A DNA stretch of 64,000 bases. Origin: Oceanobacillus saliphilus (lineage in GTDB: Bacteria; Bacillota; Bacilli; Bacillales; Amphibacillaceae). Location of the stretch: the NCBI RefSeq assembly GCF_023522835.1, contig NZ_JALCZU010000005.1, forward strand, positions 1 through 64,000, given 5' to 3'. This document shows, piece by piece, positions 57,425 to 64,000 of this stretch. Position 1 is the stretch's first letter, and the number at the start of each line of letters is the position of its first letter. The notes under the pieces were generated by a model. That model did not search any database. It saw nothing but the letters and a program-made list of their open reading frames with translations, and was not told the origin of the DNA. The position numbers and the translations under genes were made by a program.

Positions 57425-58096
57425 CTAAAATGTGATAATGTTTTTTTCTGTCTCATTTAAAATGTTTTTATAGAAAGGATCTTCTCCAATACAGAGTATT
57501 CGGTCGCAAAGCGTGATGATTTCATCCATGTCATGGGAAGTGTATACAATAATCTTATTATATTCCAAGGCTTGTCTTTTCAAATAATTCCCGATTTCTT
57601 TTCTTGATTTTAAATCGATACCGACAGTTGGTTCATCAAGTAGCAAAACCTTTGGGTCATGAATGAGGCTGATTGCCAAGTTCAATTTACGTTTCATTCC
57701 GCCAGAGAGTGTGTTTACTGGTTCTTGCCATTTATCCAGTTCCATATCAAGACACAGTTGTTTTAACTGCTGTTTTGTTTTATTTTTCCAGGAAAGTTTT
57801 TCAAAAAAGACCATATTTTCTTCGACGGTAAATTCTTCCCAAAGAGCTATGTCCTGGGGCACAAAGCCAATTTGTTTTCGTATGTTCTTTTTATGTTTTT
57901 GGTAGGATAAATCGTCTAAGAATATATTTCCTTTAGTTGGATTTGATAACGTGGCAAGTAGTTGAAGCATTGTAGATTTACCTGCACCATTTTCTCCAAC
58001 GAGCCCGACAATTTCCCCGGCCTGAATAGAGAAGGAGATATCATCCAATATTAATCTGTCTCCATACAATTTTGTAATTGCTTGTACATTAAGCAT
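57425..58096 (-). CDS. ABC transporter ATP-binding protein
   Basis: This is the ATPase of an ABC-2 type exporter. The 223 residues contain Walker A GENGAGKST (34-42), Q-loop at FVPQDIALW, signature LSGGMKRK, Walker B VLLLDEPTVGID and switch histidine in TSHDMDE. It is short of the C-terminal extension found in drug-resistance ATPases. It overlaps the permease gene by eight bases, so all components are made together. Confidence 0.93.
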   Translation of the reverse strand: MLNVQAITKLYGDRLILDDISFSIQAGEIVGLVGENGAGKSTMLQLLATLSNPTKGNIFLDDLSYQKHKKNIRKQIGFVPQDIALWEEFTVEENMVFFEKLSWKNKTKQQLKQLCLDMELDKWQEPVNTLSGGMKRKLNLAISLIHDPKVLLLDEPTVGIDLKSRKEIGNYLKRQALEYNKIIVYTSHDMDEIITLCDRILCIGEDPFYKNILNETEKNIITF

Positions 58097-59222
58097 TTAA
58101 TTTCCCCCCTTTAGCAAACCAGATGCCCAGAATTAATATGAGAATAATCAACCAGGAGTTCCATATTTCCTGGTGTAGAAACGGGTGCAATGGATTTAAA
58201 TATTCGAGCCATTCAAATCGGCCTGTAAGACCTTCGATTGGAAGAACTGCACCACTGTTAATCGCTAGAAATAGGGTGATGGCAAAACTAACCCCATAAA
58301 ATAGATAGACATTTTTAAACAACAATGCCAGCAAAAATGCTGCCATACTGCAAATAAATCGAAAAGATATGATCGCACCTACCAATCTGAAGTTAATCGT
58401 TTCTCCAACATGAAGGTGGAATACTAGGGCAGCCGTAGAATCAACGAATAATAATACCGCTGTATAGAAAATCAGGTTTTGCAGCAGATAACTTTTATAA
58501 GAGAAACGGATAAAAGAGAAACGTGACACCAGACTGGAATTTCTTTCTTTGATGACCCAATCAAACAACAGTAGCGTGGAAAGGATACTGAATATGGCCC
58601 ACAAGCCCCAAACATTCCAAATCGTTATATCGGCATCATTTCCGTTACTTGGTCCATGATTAAATGAAAAAGTGGTCCGAAGTAGATCTTCACGGGATTG
58701 TATTTCCTCCGACAGTGAAATGATTTCGTCAAAAGTTACAGCTTCACTCGTTTTTAATGTTTCGGCAAGATGCATAACTGTATGTGCGGCTTTAGCCTTG
58801 CCAGCATCTTCCTGAACATAGGATACAACCATCTCACTTACTGGCGTATAGGCAAATGATAAGTCGGATTTATAACTGGTAATCAGTTTATTTCGGTTTC
58901 CTCTATGGATTTGCTGCTCATACCCATCCTTAATTATAAATGCACTATCCAATTCGTGTCTCTCAATCATGTCTCTTGCCTGGTTTTCTGTCACTTCGAA
59001 AACCCTGATCAGTGGAGAGTCTTTTACGGATTCAAGAAGTGCTTCAGCCATCGGAGTATTTTCTTCCAAAACAAATCCTACAGGTATTTTGCTGTCCTCC
59101 TGTATCAAACTTGTTACGTTTATGATTAATAAGGATGCTATGATAGGGAAAATTAGCCAAAAGAGTAAGGATAACCATTGTTTTTTCCAATGGATCAGTC
59201 GCGTTTGAATAATCGACTTCAT
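58089..59222 (-). CDS. ABC-2 type permease, second subunit
   Basis: The 377-residue membrane protein has one N-terminal helix (about 15-38), a large extracytoplasmic domain (about 40-205), then five or six helices. This is the layout of YhgE/ABC2_membrane_3 proteins. It pairs with the 59.2-60.4 kb permease, whose stop overlaps this start by four bases. The substrate is unknown. Confidence 0.88.
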   Translation of the reverse strand: MKSIIQTRLIHWKKQWLSLLFWLIFPIIASLLIINVTSLIQEDSKIPVGFVLEENTPMAEALLESVKDSPLIRVFEVTENQARDMIERHELDSAFIIKDGYEQQIHRGNRNKLITSYKSDLSFAYTPVSEMVVSYVQEDAGKAKAAHTVMHLAETLKTSEAVTFDEIISLSEEIQSREDLLRTTFSFNHGPSNGNDADITIWNVWGLWAIFSILSTLLLFDWVIKERNSSLVSRFSFIRFSYKSYLLQNLIFYTAVLLFVDSTAALVFHLHVGETINFRLVGAIISFRFICSMAAFLLALLFKNVYLFYGVSFAITLFLAINSGAVLPIEGLTGRFEWLEYLNPLHPFLHQEIWNSWLIILILILGIWFAKGGKLNA

Positions 59223-60442
59223 TGCTGAACACGCTCCTTTAATAGAGAAACACCGACAAGTATGAACCCACCTGCAGTGTTCATCAGGATTAACGGGATA
59301 TAGTCGGCATATAGTCTATCATTCAATAAAATTTCCTGTATCCAGCGAAGTGCTTCATAGGAATAAATAAACGGGAGAATCTCCTGAATCGATAAAGGAT
59401 AATAGATTACTGGAATGATAGCGCCACTTAGAATCAAAGAAACGGCTGTAACGATTGAATGTGACAGCATTCTGAGTTTATACGAAGAAATCAATACTTC
59501 AACAATTGCCAGACAAATCGCAAAAAGACTGCTGTATAGAGTTGTAATGATAATAATCCTCGTATAATCCTGCACGATAATATTGGATTCGAAAATATCT
59601 TTCATTAAATAAAGTAACATACAAGAAAATACCAACGAGACCCCAAGTGTTACAATAATCTTCGCCATTGACTGCTGCAGTTCAGTGACACCATACAGAC
59701 GCATCCGGTTTTTTAATCGAGAGGAGTTTTCTGAAGTAAGCAAGTGAAAGATTGAAAAAATCCATACCGTAATAACAATAAACCAGCCACCTATTGCAAA
59801 ATATTCAATAGGGGATGAAGTTGCCTGGTTGGAGATTTCTCTTTCAGTCAAAACTCGGTCACGACCAATCGTATAGAATAAAAACTCCTGAAACTGCCGG
59901 AAAACAAAATCATTACGTGCATCATTTTCCATGCCAAAGTTTTTGGCATAATAATTAATAGCGAGAATATTTGCCTGTGAAGCCCGTATATGCCGGGTTA
60001 CGCTTTCCATCAACTCGTTAATCAGATAACTTTCAGTTGGCTGGCTTGGATTACCAATAATTTGCAGCTCAACAGATTCTCCTTGATACAAATTGTTTGC
60101 AAAGTTGTCAGGGAAAATAAGGTAGGAACTGATCTCGCCGTCGAGAATAGCAGATTTCGCATCTGATTCAGACATACTATGTATTCTTAAAAATGACCCC
60201 AACTCGGAAGATTCTTCAATCAGCTGTACAACCGATTGTGTTTCATTTGATTTATCCAGATCAACCAATCCAATTGTAATTGGTTCATCATCAGCAGAAG
60301 TAAAGAAGGTTATCATCATTGTTGCAGCAAGACCAACCAGAATGATTGGAAAAATTAAAAGAAGAGGAAGTGATAACCACTTCCTCCTAAGCTGCATTAA
60401 ATGATTCTTTATAAATAACATAAGATGTTTCATAAAATGCAT
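59219..60442 (-). CDS. ABC-2 type permease, first subunit
   Basis: The 407-residue protein has the same plan as its neighbour: an N-terminal helix (about 22-45), an extracytoplasmic domain (about 50-215), and a C-terminal block of helices. The two permeases form a probable heterodimer. The start could be ATG 60442 or in-frame ATG 60433; the ribosome-binding site is weak (GAGTG). Confidence 0.86.
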   Translation of the reverse strand: MHFMKHLMLFIKNHLMQLRRKWLSLPLLLIFPIILVGLAATMMITFFTSADDEPITIGLVDLDKSNETQSVVQLIEESSELGSFLRIHSMSESDAKSAILDGEISSYLIFPDNFANNLYQGESVELQIIGNPSQPTESYLINELMESVTRHIRASQANILAINYYAKNFGMENDARNDFVFRQFQEFLFYTIGRDRVLTEREISNQATSSPIEYFAIGGWFIVITVWIFSIFHLLTSENSSRLKNRMRLYGVTELQQSMAKIIVTLGVSLVFSCMLLYLMKDIFESNIIVQDYTRIIIITTLYSSLFAICLAIVEVLISSYKLRMLSHSIVTAVSLILSGAIIPVIYYPLSIQEILPFIYSYEALRWIQEILLNDRLYADYIPLILMNTAGGFILVGVSLLKERVQQ

Positions 60443-60475
60443 AGAGACACACTCATTTCTACTTTCTTTATCGAG

Positions 60476-62059
60476 TTAGAATCCCATTGCTCCACCGGCC
60501 ATGATGCCGAAAAGCCATTGCTGGAAGCTAGGAGTCACTTCGTATTCCACGTATTCCTGTATTTCAGCAGCAGACATGCTGCCAATATCTTTCACGTTTT
60601 CCGGTTCAAGTGTTTCGATTGAATCTATGATTCTGCCATCCGTAAGAATGTTCAATGAAAACATATCCTGGCTGAAATCTGGTGTTTCCAATGATAGACT
60701 ATGTTCAGAATTCATCTGGTCATTATCATATGTCGCATTACCTGACCATATAAGACTTCCACCACCACTCATCGGTTCACGAAGAGAAAACGTGCGATTA
60801 AAGTCGCGTGTGCCATCTTCAAGTGTTTCCTGGCCATCGTAAGTAATAGCGAAATCGTCTACAGTAAGACTAATAAAGTCGGTTGCCTGATTATTATCCC
60901 AGTTTAAATCCCCTGAGATATTCATAGAACCTTCCTCATAGGAATCTGAAAATGCCAGGTCATAGTTAAAGAATTGATTGTTGTCAGTGAATAGTTGTGA
61001 TCCTTTAACAGAGAGCATTACTAGTTCATCAGTAGATGGACCTAGTTCTATTACGAAATCACGCTGTACAACCCTGTTATCATCAATCCATATAATAGAA
61101 GTCAAACCATTTGGAATTTGGAAGGTAGCCAATTCCTGTTTAGCTTCTGAAATCGCTGTTTCAAAATCAGCCATCAATAACTCGATTTCATCATCCATAT
61201 AAACACTGCTGCCAAATTGTTGGGCAGTCATTTGATCCTTAATGATTTCTTTTAATCTTTCATCCTTTTCCATCTTATCCAAAACAGTTGTTAGGATATC
61301 TTTTAACTCCTGTTCAGTAAGGTGAAGCGTGATTTTTTCCGAATTAATGGATTCGCCGTTTACATCTACCGTATCATTACTACTTGTAAAAGCTTCCTCG
61401 GGTAACGCCTCATAAATGAATTGGAGATATTCTTCCTCCAGGTATTCGATGTCCTCTTCTGGAACTACTCCTTCAGCACTCTCAAAGATTGTTTCCAATC
61501 CTAATTTTTCGTCCCCAGTAAACATATATGGATCTACTTCATAAAGAAGTGGTCCCAAGTCTTCATCATTCATCTGAATAACTTCTTCTAGGAATGGTAA
61601 ACCAAGCAATAACTTTTCTTCTGTTAAGTAAAGCTGTATGTCATTAATTTCCATTCCGCCAATATTCGCTGTAAGACCTGCATATAGTTGGTTGTTTTCC
61701 ATATCTGTTTGAGCATCAATGGTAATACTGGAATTATTGATGAACATTGCCGGGTCCAATCCATATCCTACATTTGCTTGCGGGTCGTTATATGCAGCAG
61801 ATAATTCTAAAGTCGAAGCCGATTTTCCTGTTTGTGTTTTTTCATACCAGCTCAATTCAGGCTCGTAGCGGTTTTCAAACTGCTCCATCACATATTCGAT
61901 CGTGTTTTTCTCAGCAAGAAAATAGGATGCTTTAGGTGATGCATTTAACAACATGAATGCGGCGGCGCTACCTCCAACAAGTACGATTGCACCGACGATA
62001 AGTGCAATAATTCCTTTGGATACCCCTTTTTTTTGTTTGCCGTTCGTTGATTCTTCCAC
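60476..62059 (-). CDS. Membrane-anchored extracytoplasmic protein, DUF6583-like
   Basis: The 527-residue protein starts at GTG 62059 behind AAAGGGG. After a basic 14-residue tail there is one transmembrane helix (about 15-38, IIALIVGAIVLVGGSAAAFM), then an acidic extracytoplasmic domain of about 490 residues. Repeated beta-strand segments (LSAAYNDPQ, ITIDAQTDME, MNISGDLNWDNN) resemble lipoprotein-like beta barrels. I tentatively relate it to DUF6583. It is 33 bp upstream of the permease genes and probably serves as the external partner or substrate-handling part of the exporter (inference). Confidence 0.82.
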   Translation of the reverse strand: MEESTNGKQKKGVSKGIIALIVGAIVLVGGSAAAFMLLNASPKASYFLAEKNTIEYVMEQFENRYEPELSWYEKTQTGKSASTLELSAAYNDPQANVGYGLDPAMFINNSSITIDAQTDMENNQLYAGLTANIGGMEINDIQLYLTEEKLLLGLPFLEEVIQMNDEDLGPLLYEVDPYMFTGDEKLGLETIFESAEGVVPEEDIEYLEEEYLQFIYEALPEEAFTSSNDTVDVNGESINSEKITLHLTEQELKDILTTVLDKMEKDERLKEIIKDQMTAQQFGSSVYMDDEIELLMADFETAISEAKQELATFQIPNGLTSIIWIDDNRVVQRDFVIELGPSTDELVMLSVKGSQLFTDNNQFFNYDLAFSDSYEEGSMNISGDLNWDNNQATDFISLTVDDFAITYDGQETLEDGTRDFNRTFSLREPMSGGGSLIWSGNATYDNDQMNSEHSLSLETPDFSQDMFSLNILTDGRIIDSIETLEPENVKDIGSMSAAEIQEYVEYEVTPSFQQWLFGIMAGGAMGF

Positions 62060-62438
62060 GAATTTACCCCTTTCTTTTTCCTGTACTTAACAAGTGTATT
62101 ATGATTACGCGAAACATATAATCAAAAACTGTTTCAATTTTTTATATCATTTAACAACCATCTAGTCAAATGGTGCTAAAACTATCAGTTGCAAGAATGA
62201 TATAAAAGGTTTGTTTTATCTCCGAATTAAGATAATTTGCTAGTGTAATAGAATTAATTAATTAGATATATCTGTCTATTTATTTTAGCGCAGGAAGCTT
62301 TAAATAACAATCATCCAATTGCATTTGGGTAATTATACCTATTTTAAAATAATGTCTTTCTACTAAAAGTTTGCTGTTTATGCCGGAAAATATGTAAACT
62401 CCGAAGTATGCAAAGTCTGATAAGTGTCTTCGGCGGCC
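62060..62438. other. Non-coding region upstream of the exporter operon
   Basis: About 380 bp of AT-rich sequence between the exporter operon and the repeat element. No coding frame, terminator or well-spaced promoter was recognised; the exporter promoter must lie in its left part. Confidence 0.4.
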
Positions 62439-62809
62439 GCTCGGGGAAATACACTGCGCTTTTGGGCGGCTGGTGAGCCAACTTGCGCTAAAGCGCTACG
62501 TTGTCTCACCGATGCCTTTCTTCCCGTAGGAGTCTCCGTGTATTTCCCCGAGCTGGTTGAGTTTGCTACTAATCACTACTCATGCATTAGCTGAAATAAC
62601 ATCATACAACTTCACCAGTCCGGGTAAGCGGCACGCGGTGACTCCTGCTCAGAAAAGCACGTGTCTGAAGACCAGAAGAGTGGTTTTCTCTTCGGGGCTG
62701 AGGCCGTTCCCTAAGGATGCGCATCCGACCAGAGTGATCCCGGACGGTAGCAAAAGCACTTATCTCCAAGAATAACCTTAAGTTACGTCGCATTTTATAT
62801 CAACTCCGA
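62439..62809. repeat. Dispersed repeat A, long composite copy
   Basis: GCTCGGGGAAATACAC (62439-62454) and its exact reverse complement GTGTATTTCCCCGAGC (62538-62553) enclose a block that includes GGCGGCTGGTGAGCC. A second block follows to the end sequence AAGTTACGTCGCATTTTATA (62780-62799). The left block and the right end both recur at 41.4 kb. The GC-richness differs sharply from the flanks. No convincing gene lies within. Confidence 0.75.
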
Positions 62810-62889
62810 AGATAATAAAGCAACAAAACACAGGAAAAGAACTAAAATAAAAGTGGATAGATATAGTAGCGTCTATCCACCCGAACATG

Positions 62890-63105
62890 TTATTGAAGTT
62901 GTTTGACACCTTGCTCCAATGCACCAATCATTTCTTGCTTTTCCTGCTCATCTGATTGCTTCCAGATTAATTCGAAAAGCACACCAAGACCTGGCAGCAT
63001 CTTTTCTTCTCCATTTTGAATGGCATCAACTATTGTTGCTTCCAGCTGCTGTTGGTCATTGGTAGCGATGTTGGAATAAATAGCTTTTCTTAGATTTAAA
63101 TCCAT
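62890..63105 (-). CDS. sspI: Small acid-soluble spore protein SspI
   Basis: This minor SASP is made in the forespore under sigma G. The 71-residue product starts [13 protein letters not shown] and contains [22 protein letters not shown], close to B. subtilis SspI. ATG 63105 is eight bases after AAGGAG; an in-frame GTG nine bases upstream is too close to that site. It is divergent from ysgA. Confidence 0.95.
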   Translation of the reverse strand: MDLNLRKAIYSNIATNDQQQLEATIVDAIQNGEEKMLPGLGVLFELIWKQSDEQEKQEMIGALEQGVKQLQ

Positions 63106-63141
63106 ATAGGACACTCCTTCTGTTCATAAACTAACGATAGT

Positions 63142-63171
63142 TTGACCAAGGGCGGTAAAAATATGTATGAT
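63142..63171 (+). promoter_or_regulatory. Sigma-A promoter of ysgA
   Basis: TTGACC (63142-63147), 18-base spacer and TATGAT (63166-63171). Confidence 0.7.
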
Positions 63172-63203
63172 ACAGATAGAAATAATGATGAAGGATGGAA
63201 TTT

Positions 63204-63941
63204 ATGATTACTTCAGTTAAAAATGAAAAAGTTAAAGCGTGGAAGAAACTGCATAAACGGAAAGAAAGGGCGAATACCGGTTTATTCATGGTAGAGGGCT
63301 TCCATTTACTCGAAGAAGCAATAAAAAGTGATTGGGAAATTAACGAAATTATCGTGCTGGAAGGAACAATGCTTCCAGAGTGGGCAGCGGATTTTCCCAT
63401 TGAATCGGTTAGTGAAAATGTAATGGCTCACATTTCACAGACAACAACCCCTCAGGGTGTCCTGGCCGTTATGGCAATGAAAAAACAGAAGGTGTATAGC
63501 GGTAATCACTTTCTTATCATTGATTCGGTACAGGATCCCGGAAATCTTGGTACCATTATACGGACTGCTGATGCAGCTGGGATGGATGCAATTATTTTGG
63601 GGGAGGGGACAGTTGATTTATATAACGACAAAGTCATCCGCGCGACACAGGGATCGATATTCCATATTCCAATTTACGAGGCAAACCTGTTTGAAGAACT
63701 GGAACATTTAAAGCGAAAAGGTTTTTCAATTTGGGCCACAGCACTATTGAATGCGACCAATTACAATGAAACTGTCCCTGAGGAAAAAGTAGCGATCGTC
63801 CTTGGAAATGAAGGTGCGGGCGTACAGGATGAACTACTGGAACGTGCCGACAGAATTGTAACGATCCCCATCTATGGAAAGGCAGAATCTTTAAATGTCA
63901 GTATAGCTGCTGGAATTCTGATGTATCACTTAAAGGGATAA
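63204..63941 (+). CDS. ysgA: TrmH/SpoU-family RNA methyltransferase YsgA
   Basis: This 2'-O-ribose methyltransferase acts on rRNA or tRNA. From ATG 63204 (after AAGGA) the product is 245 residues: an N-terminal substrate-binding domain (about 1-95) and a SPOUT catalytic domain with DSVQDPGNLGTIIRTADAAG, VLGNEGAGV and IPIYGKAESLNVSIAAGI, the three trefoil-knot motifs. The position between sspI and pheS matches B. subtilis. The exact RNA target is not deducible. Confidence 0.93.
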   Translation: MITSVKNEKVKAWKKLHKRKERANTGLFMVEGFHLLEEAIKSDWEINEIIVLEGTMLPEWAADFPIESVSENVMAHISQTTTPQGVLAVMAMKKQKVYSGNHFLIIDSVQDPGNLGTIIRTADAAGMDAIILGEGTVDLYNDKVIRATQGSIFHIPIYEANLFEELEHLKRKGFSIWATALLNATNYNETVPEEKVAIVLGNEGAGVQDELLERADRIVTIPIYGKAESLNVSIAAGILMYHLKG

Positions 63942-63943
63942 AG

Positions 63944-63972
63944 TTGCAACCGGTAAAAAAATTATCTATAAT
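63944..63972 (+). promoter_or_regulatory. Promoter at the window end, probably of pheST
   Basis: TTGCAA (63944-63949), 17-base spacer, TATAAT (63967-63972). In B. subtilis pheST with a T-box leader follows ysgA; the leader would begin here but is cut off. Confidence 0.65.
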
Positions 63973-64000
63973 GTATATATTATATCGAAGCAATGAAGGA

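Noticed and set aside
62557-62793. Open frames on both strands inside the repeat A element
   Set aside because: Unusual composition, no ribosome-binding site and no protein-like pattern; they fall wholly in repeated DNA.

Overview
The window is a chromosomal core segment of a low-GC, endospore-forming member of the Bacillaceae. The evidence is the spore protein SspI, the sporulation membrane proteins YtrH, YtrI and YtvI, sigma-W-type promoters, T-box and L20-leader attenuators, and a gene order close to the Bacillus subtilis ytoI-nrnA-ytrHI-dnaE-accDA-pfkA-pyk-citZ-icd-mdh-phoPR-polA-mutM-coaE-gapB-nrdR-dnaBI-ytxC-thrS-infC-rpmI-rplT-ysd-sspI-ysgA region. The repeats and gene neighbours suggest a Virgibacillus/Oceanobacillus/Lentibacillus-type organism; that placement is inference. 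No rRNA, tRNA, CRISPR array, prophage or transposase gene was seen.

Layout. 1-3.2 kb: a repeat-like element, an M24 peptidase, pspA behind a textbook sigma-W promoter, and the YtkL hydrolase. 3.2-12.3 kb: a complete Gram-positive type IV pilus locus with one divergent prepilin gene, two further minor pilin-like genes, extension ATPase PilB, retraction ATPase PilT, platform protein PilC, the major pilin, prepilin peptidase, and PilM/N/O-like assembly proteins. The major pilin gene is preceded by a recognisable cyclic-di-GMP-II riboswitch aptamer, the strongest finding here: pilin synthesis is probably set directly by c-di-GMP. 12.4-20.3 kb: YtoI, YtpI, NrnA, YtrH/YtrI and DnaE. 20.4-24.6 kb: malic enzyme with a FadR-type GntR operator just after its promoter, a GntR/FadR regulator gene immediately downstream, then accDA.

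24.8-33.2 kb is central carbon metabolism: pfkA-pyk, FxsA, YtvI, then citZ-icd-mdh with a cre-like site at citZ. 33.6-39.9 kb: phoPR, in which PhoR has almost no extracellular domain, then polA-mutM-coaE. 40.1-48.3 kb: gapB with CcpN-type operators, an unknown gene, nrdR-dnaB-dnaI, ytxC, and T-box-controlled thrS. 48.8-51.9 kb: a secreted GHL10-type glycosidase, then infC-rpmI-rplT behind an L20 leader attenuator, with infC starting at ATT. 52-64 kb: ysdA, a TVP38 protein, ysdB with a sigma-W promoter, a dUTPase, ysdC, a ring-cleaving dioxygenase, an SLT transglycosylase, a four-gene ABC-2 exporter operon, sspI, ysgA, and the promoter of the next operon, probably pheST.

Several dispersed non-coding repeat families lie between the genes. 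One has a conserved hairpin with base-pair covariation, and another has a long and an internally deleted copy plus end fragments. Many start codons were moved from the longest open frame to the codon that fits the ribosome-binding site or family N-terminus.
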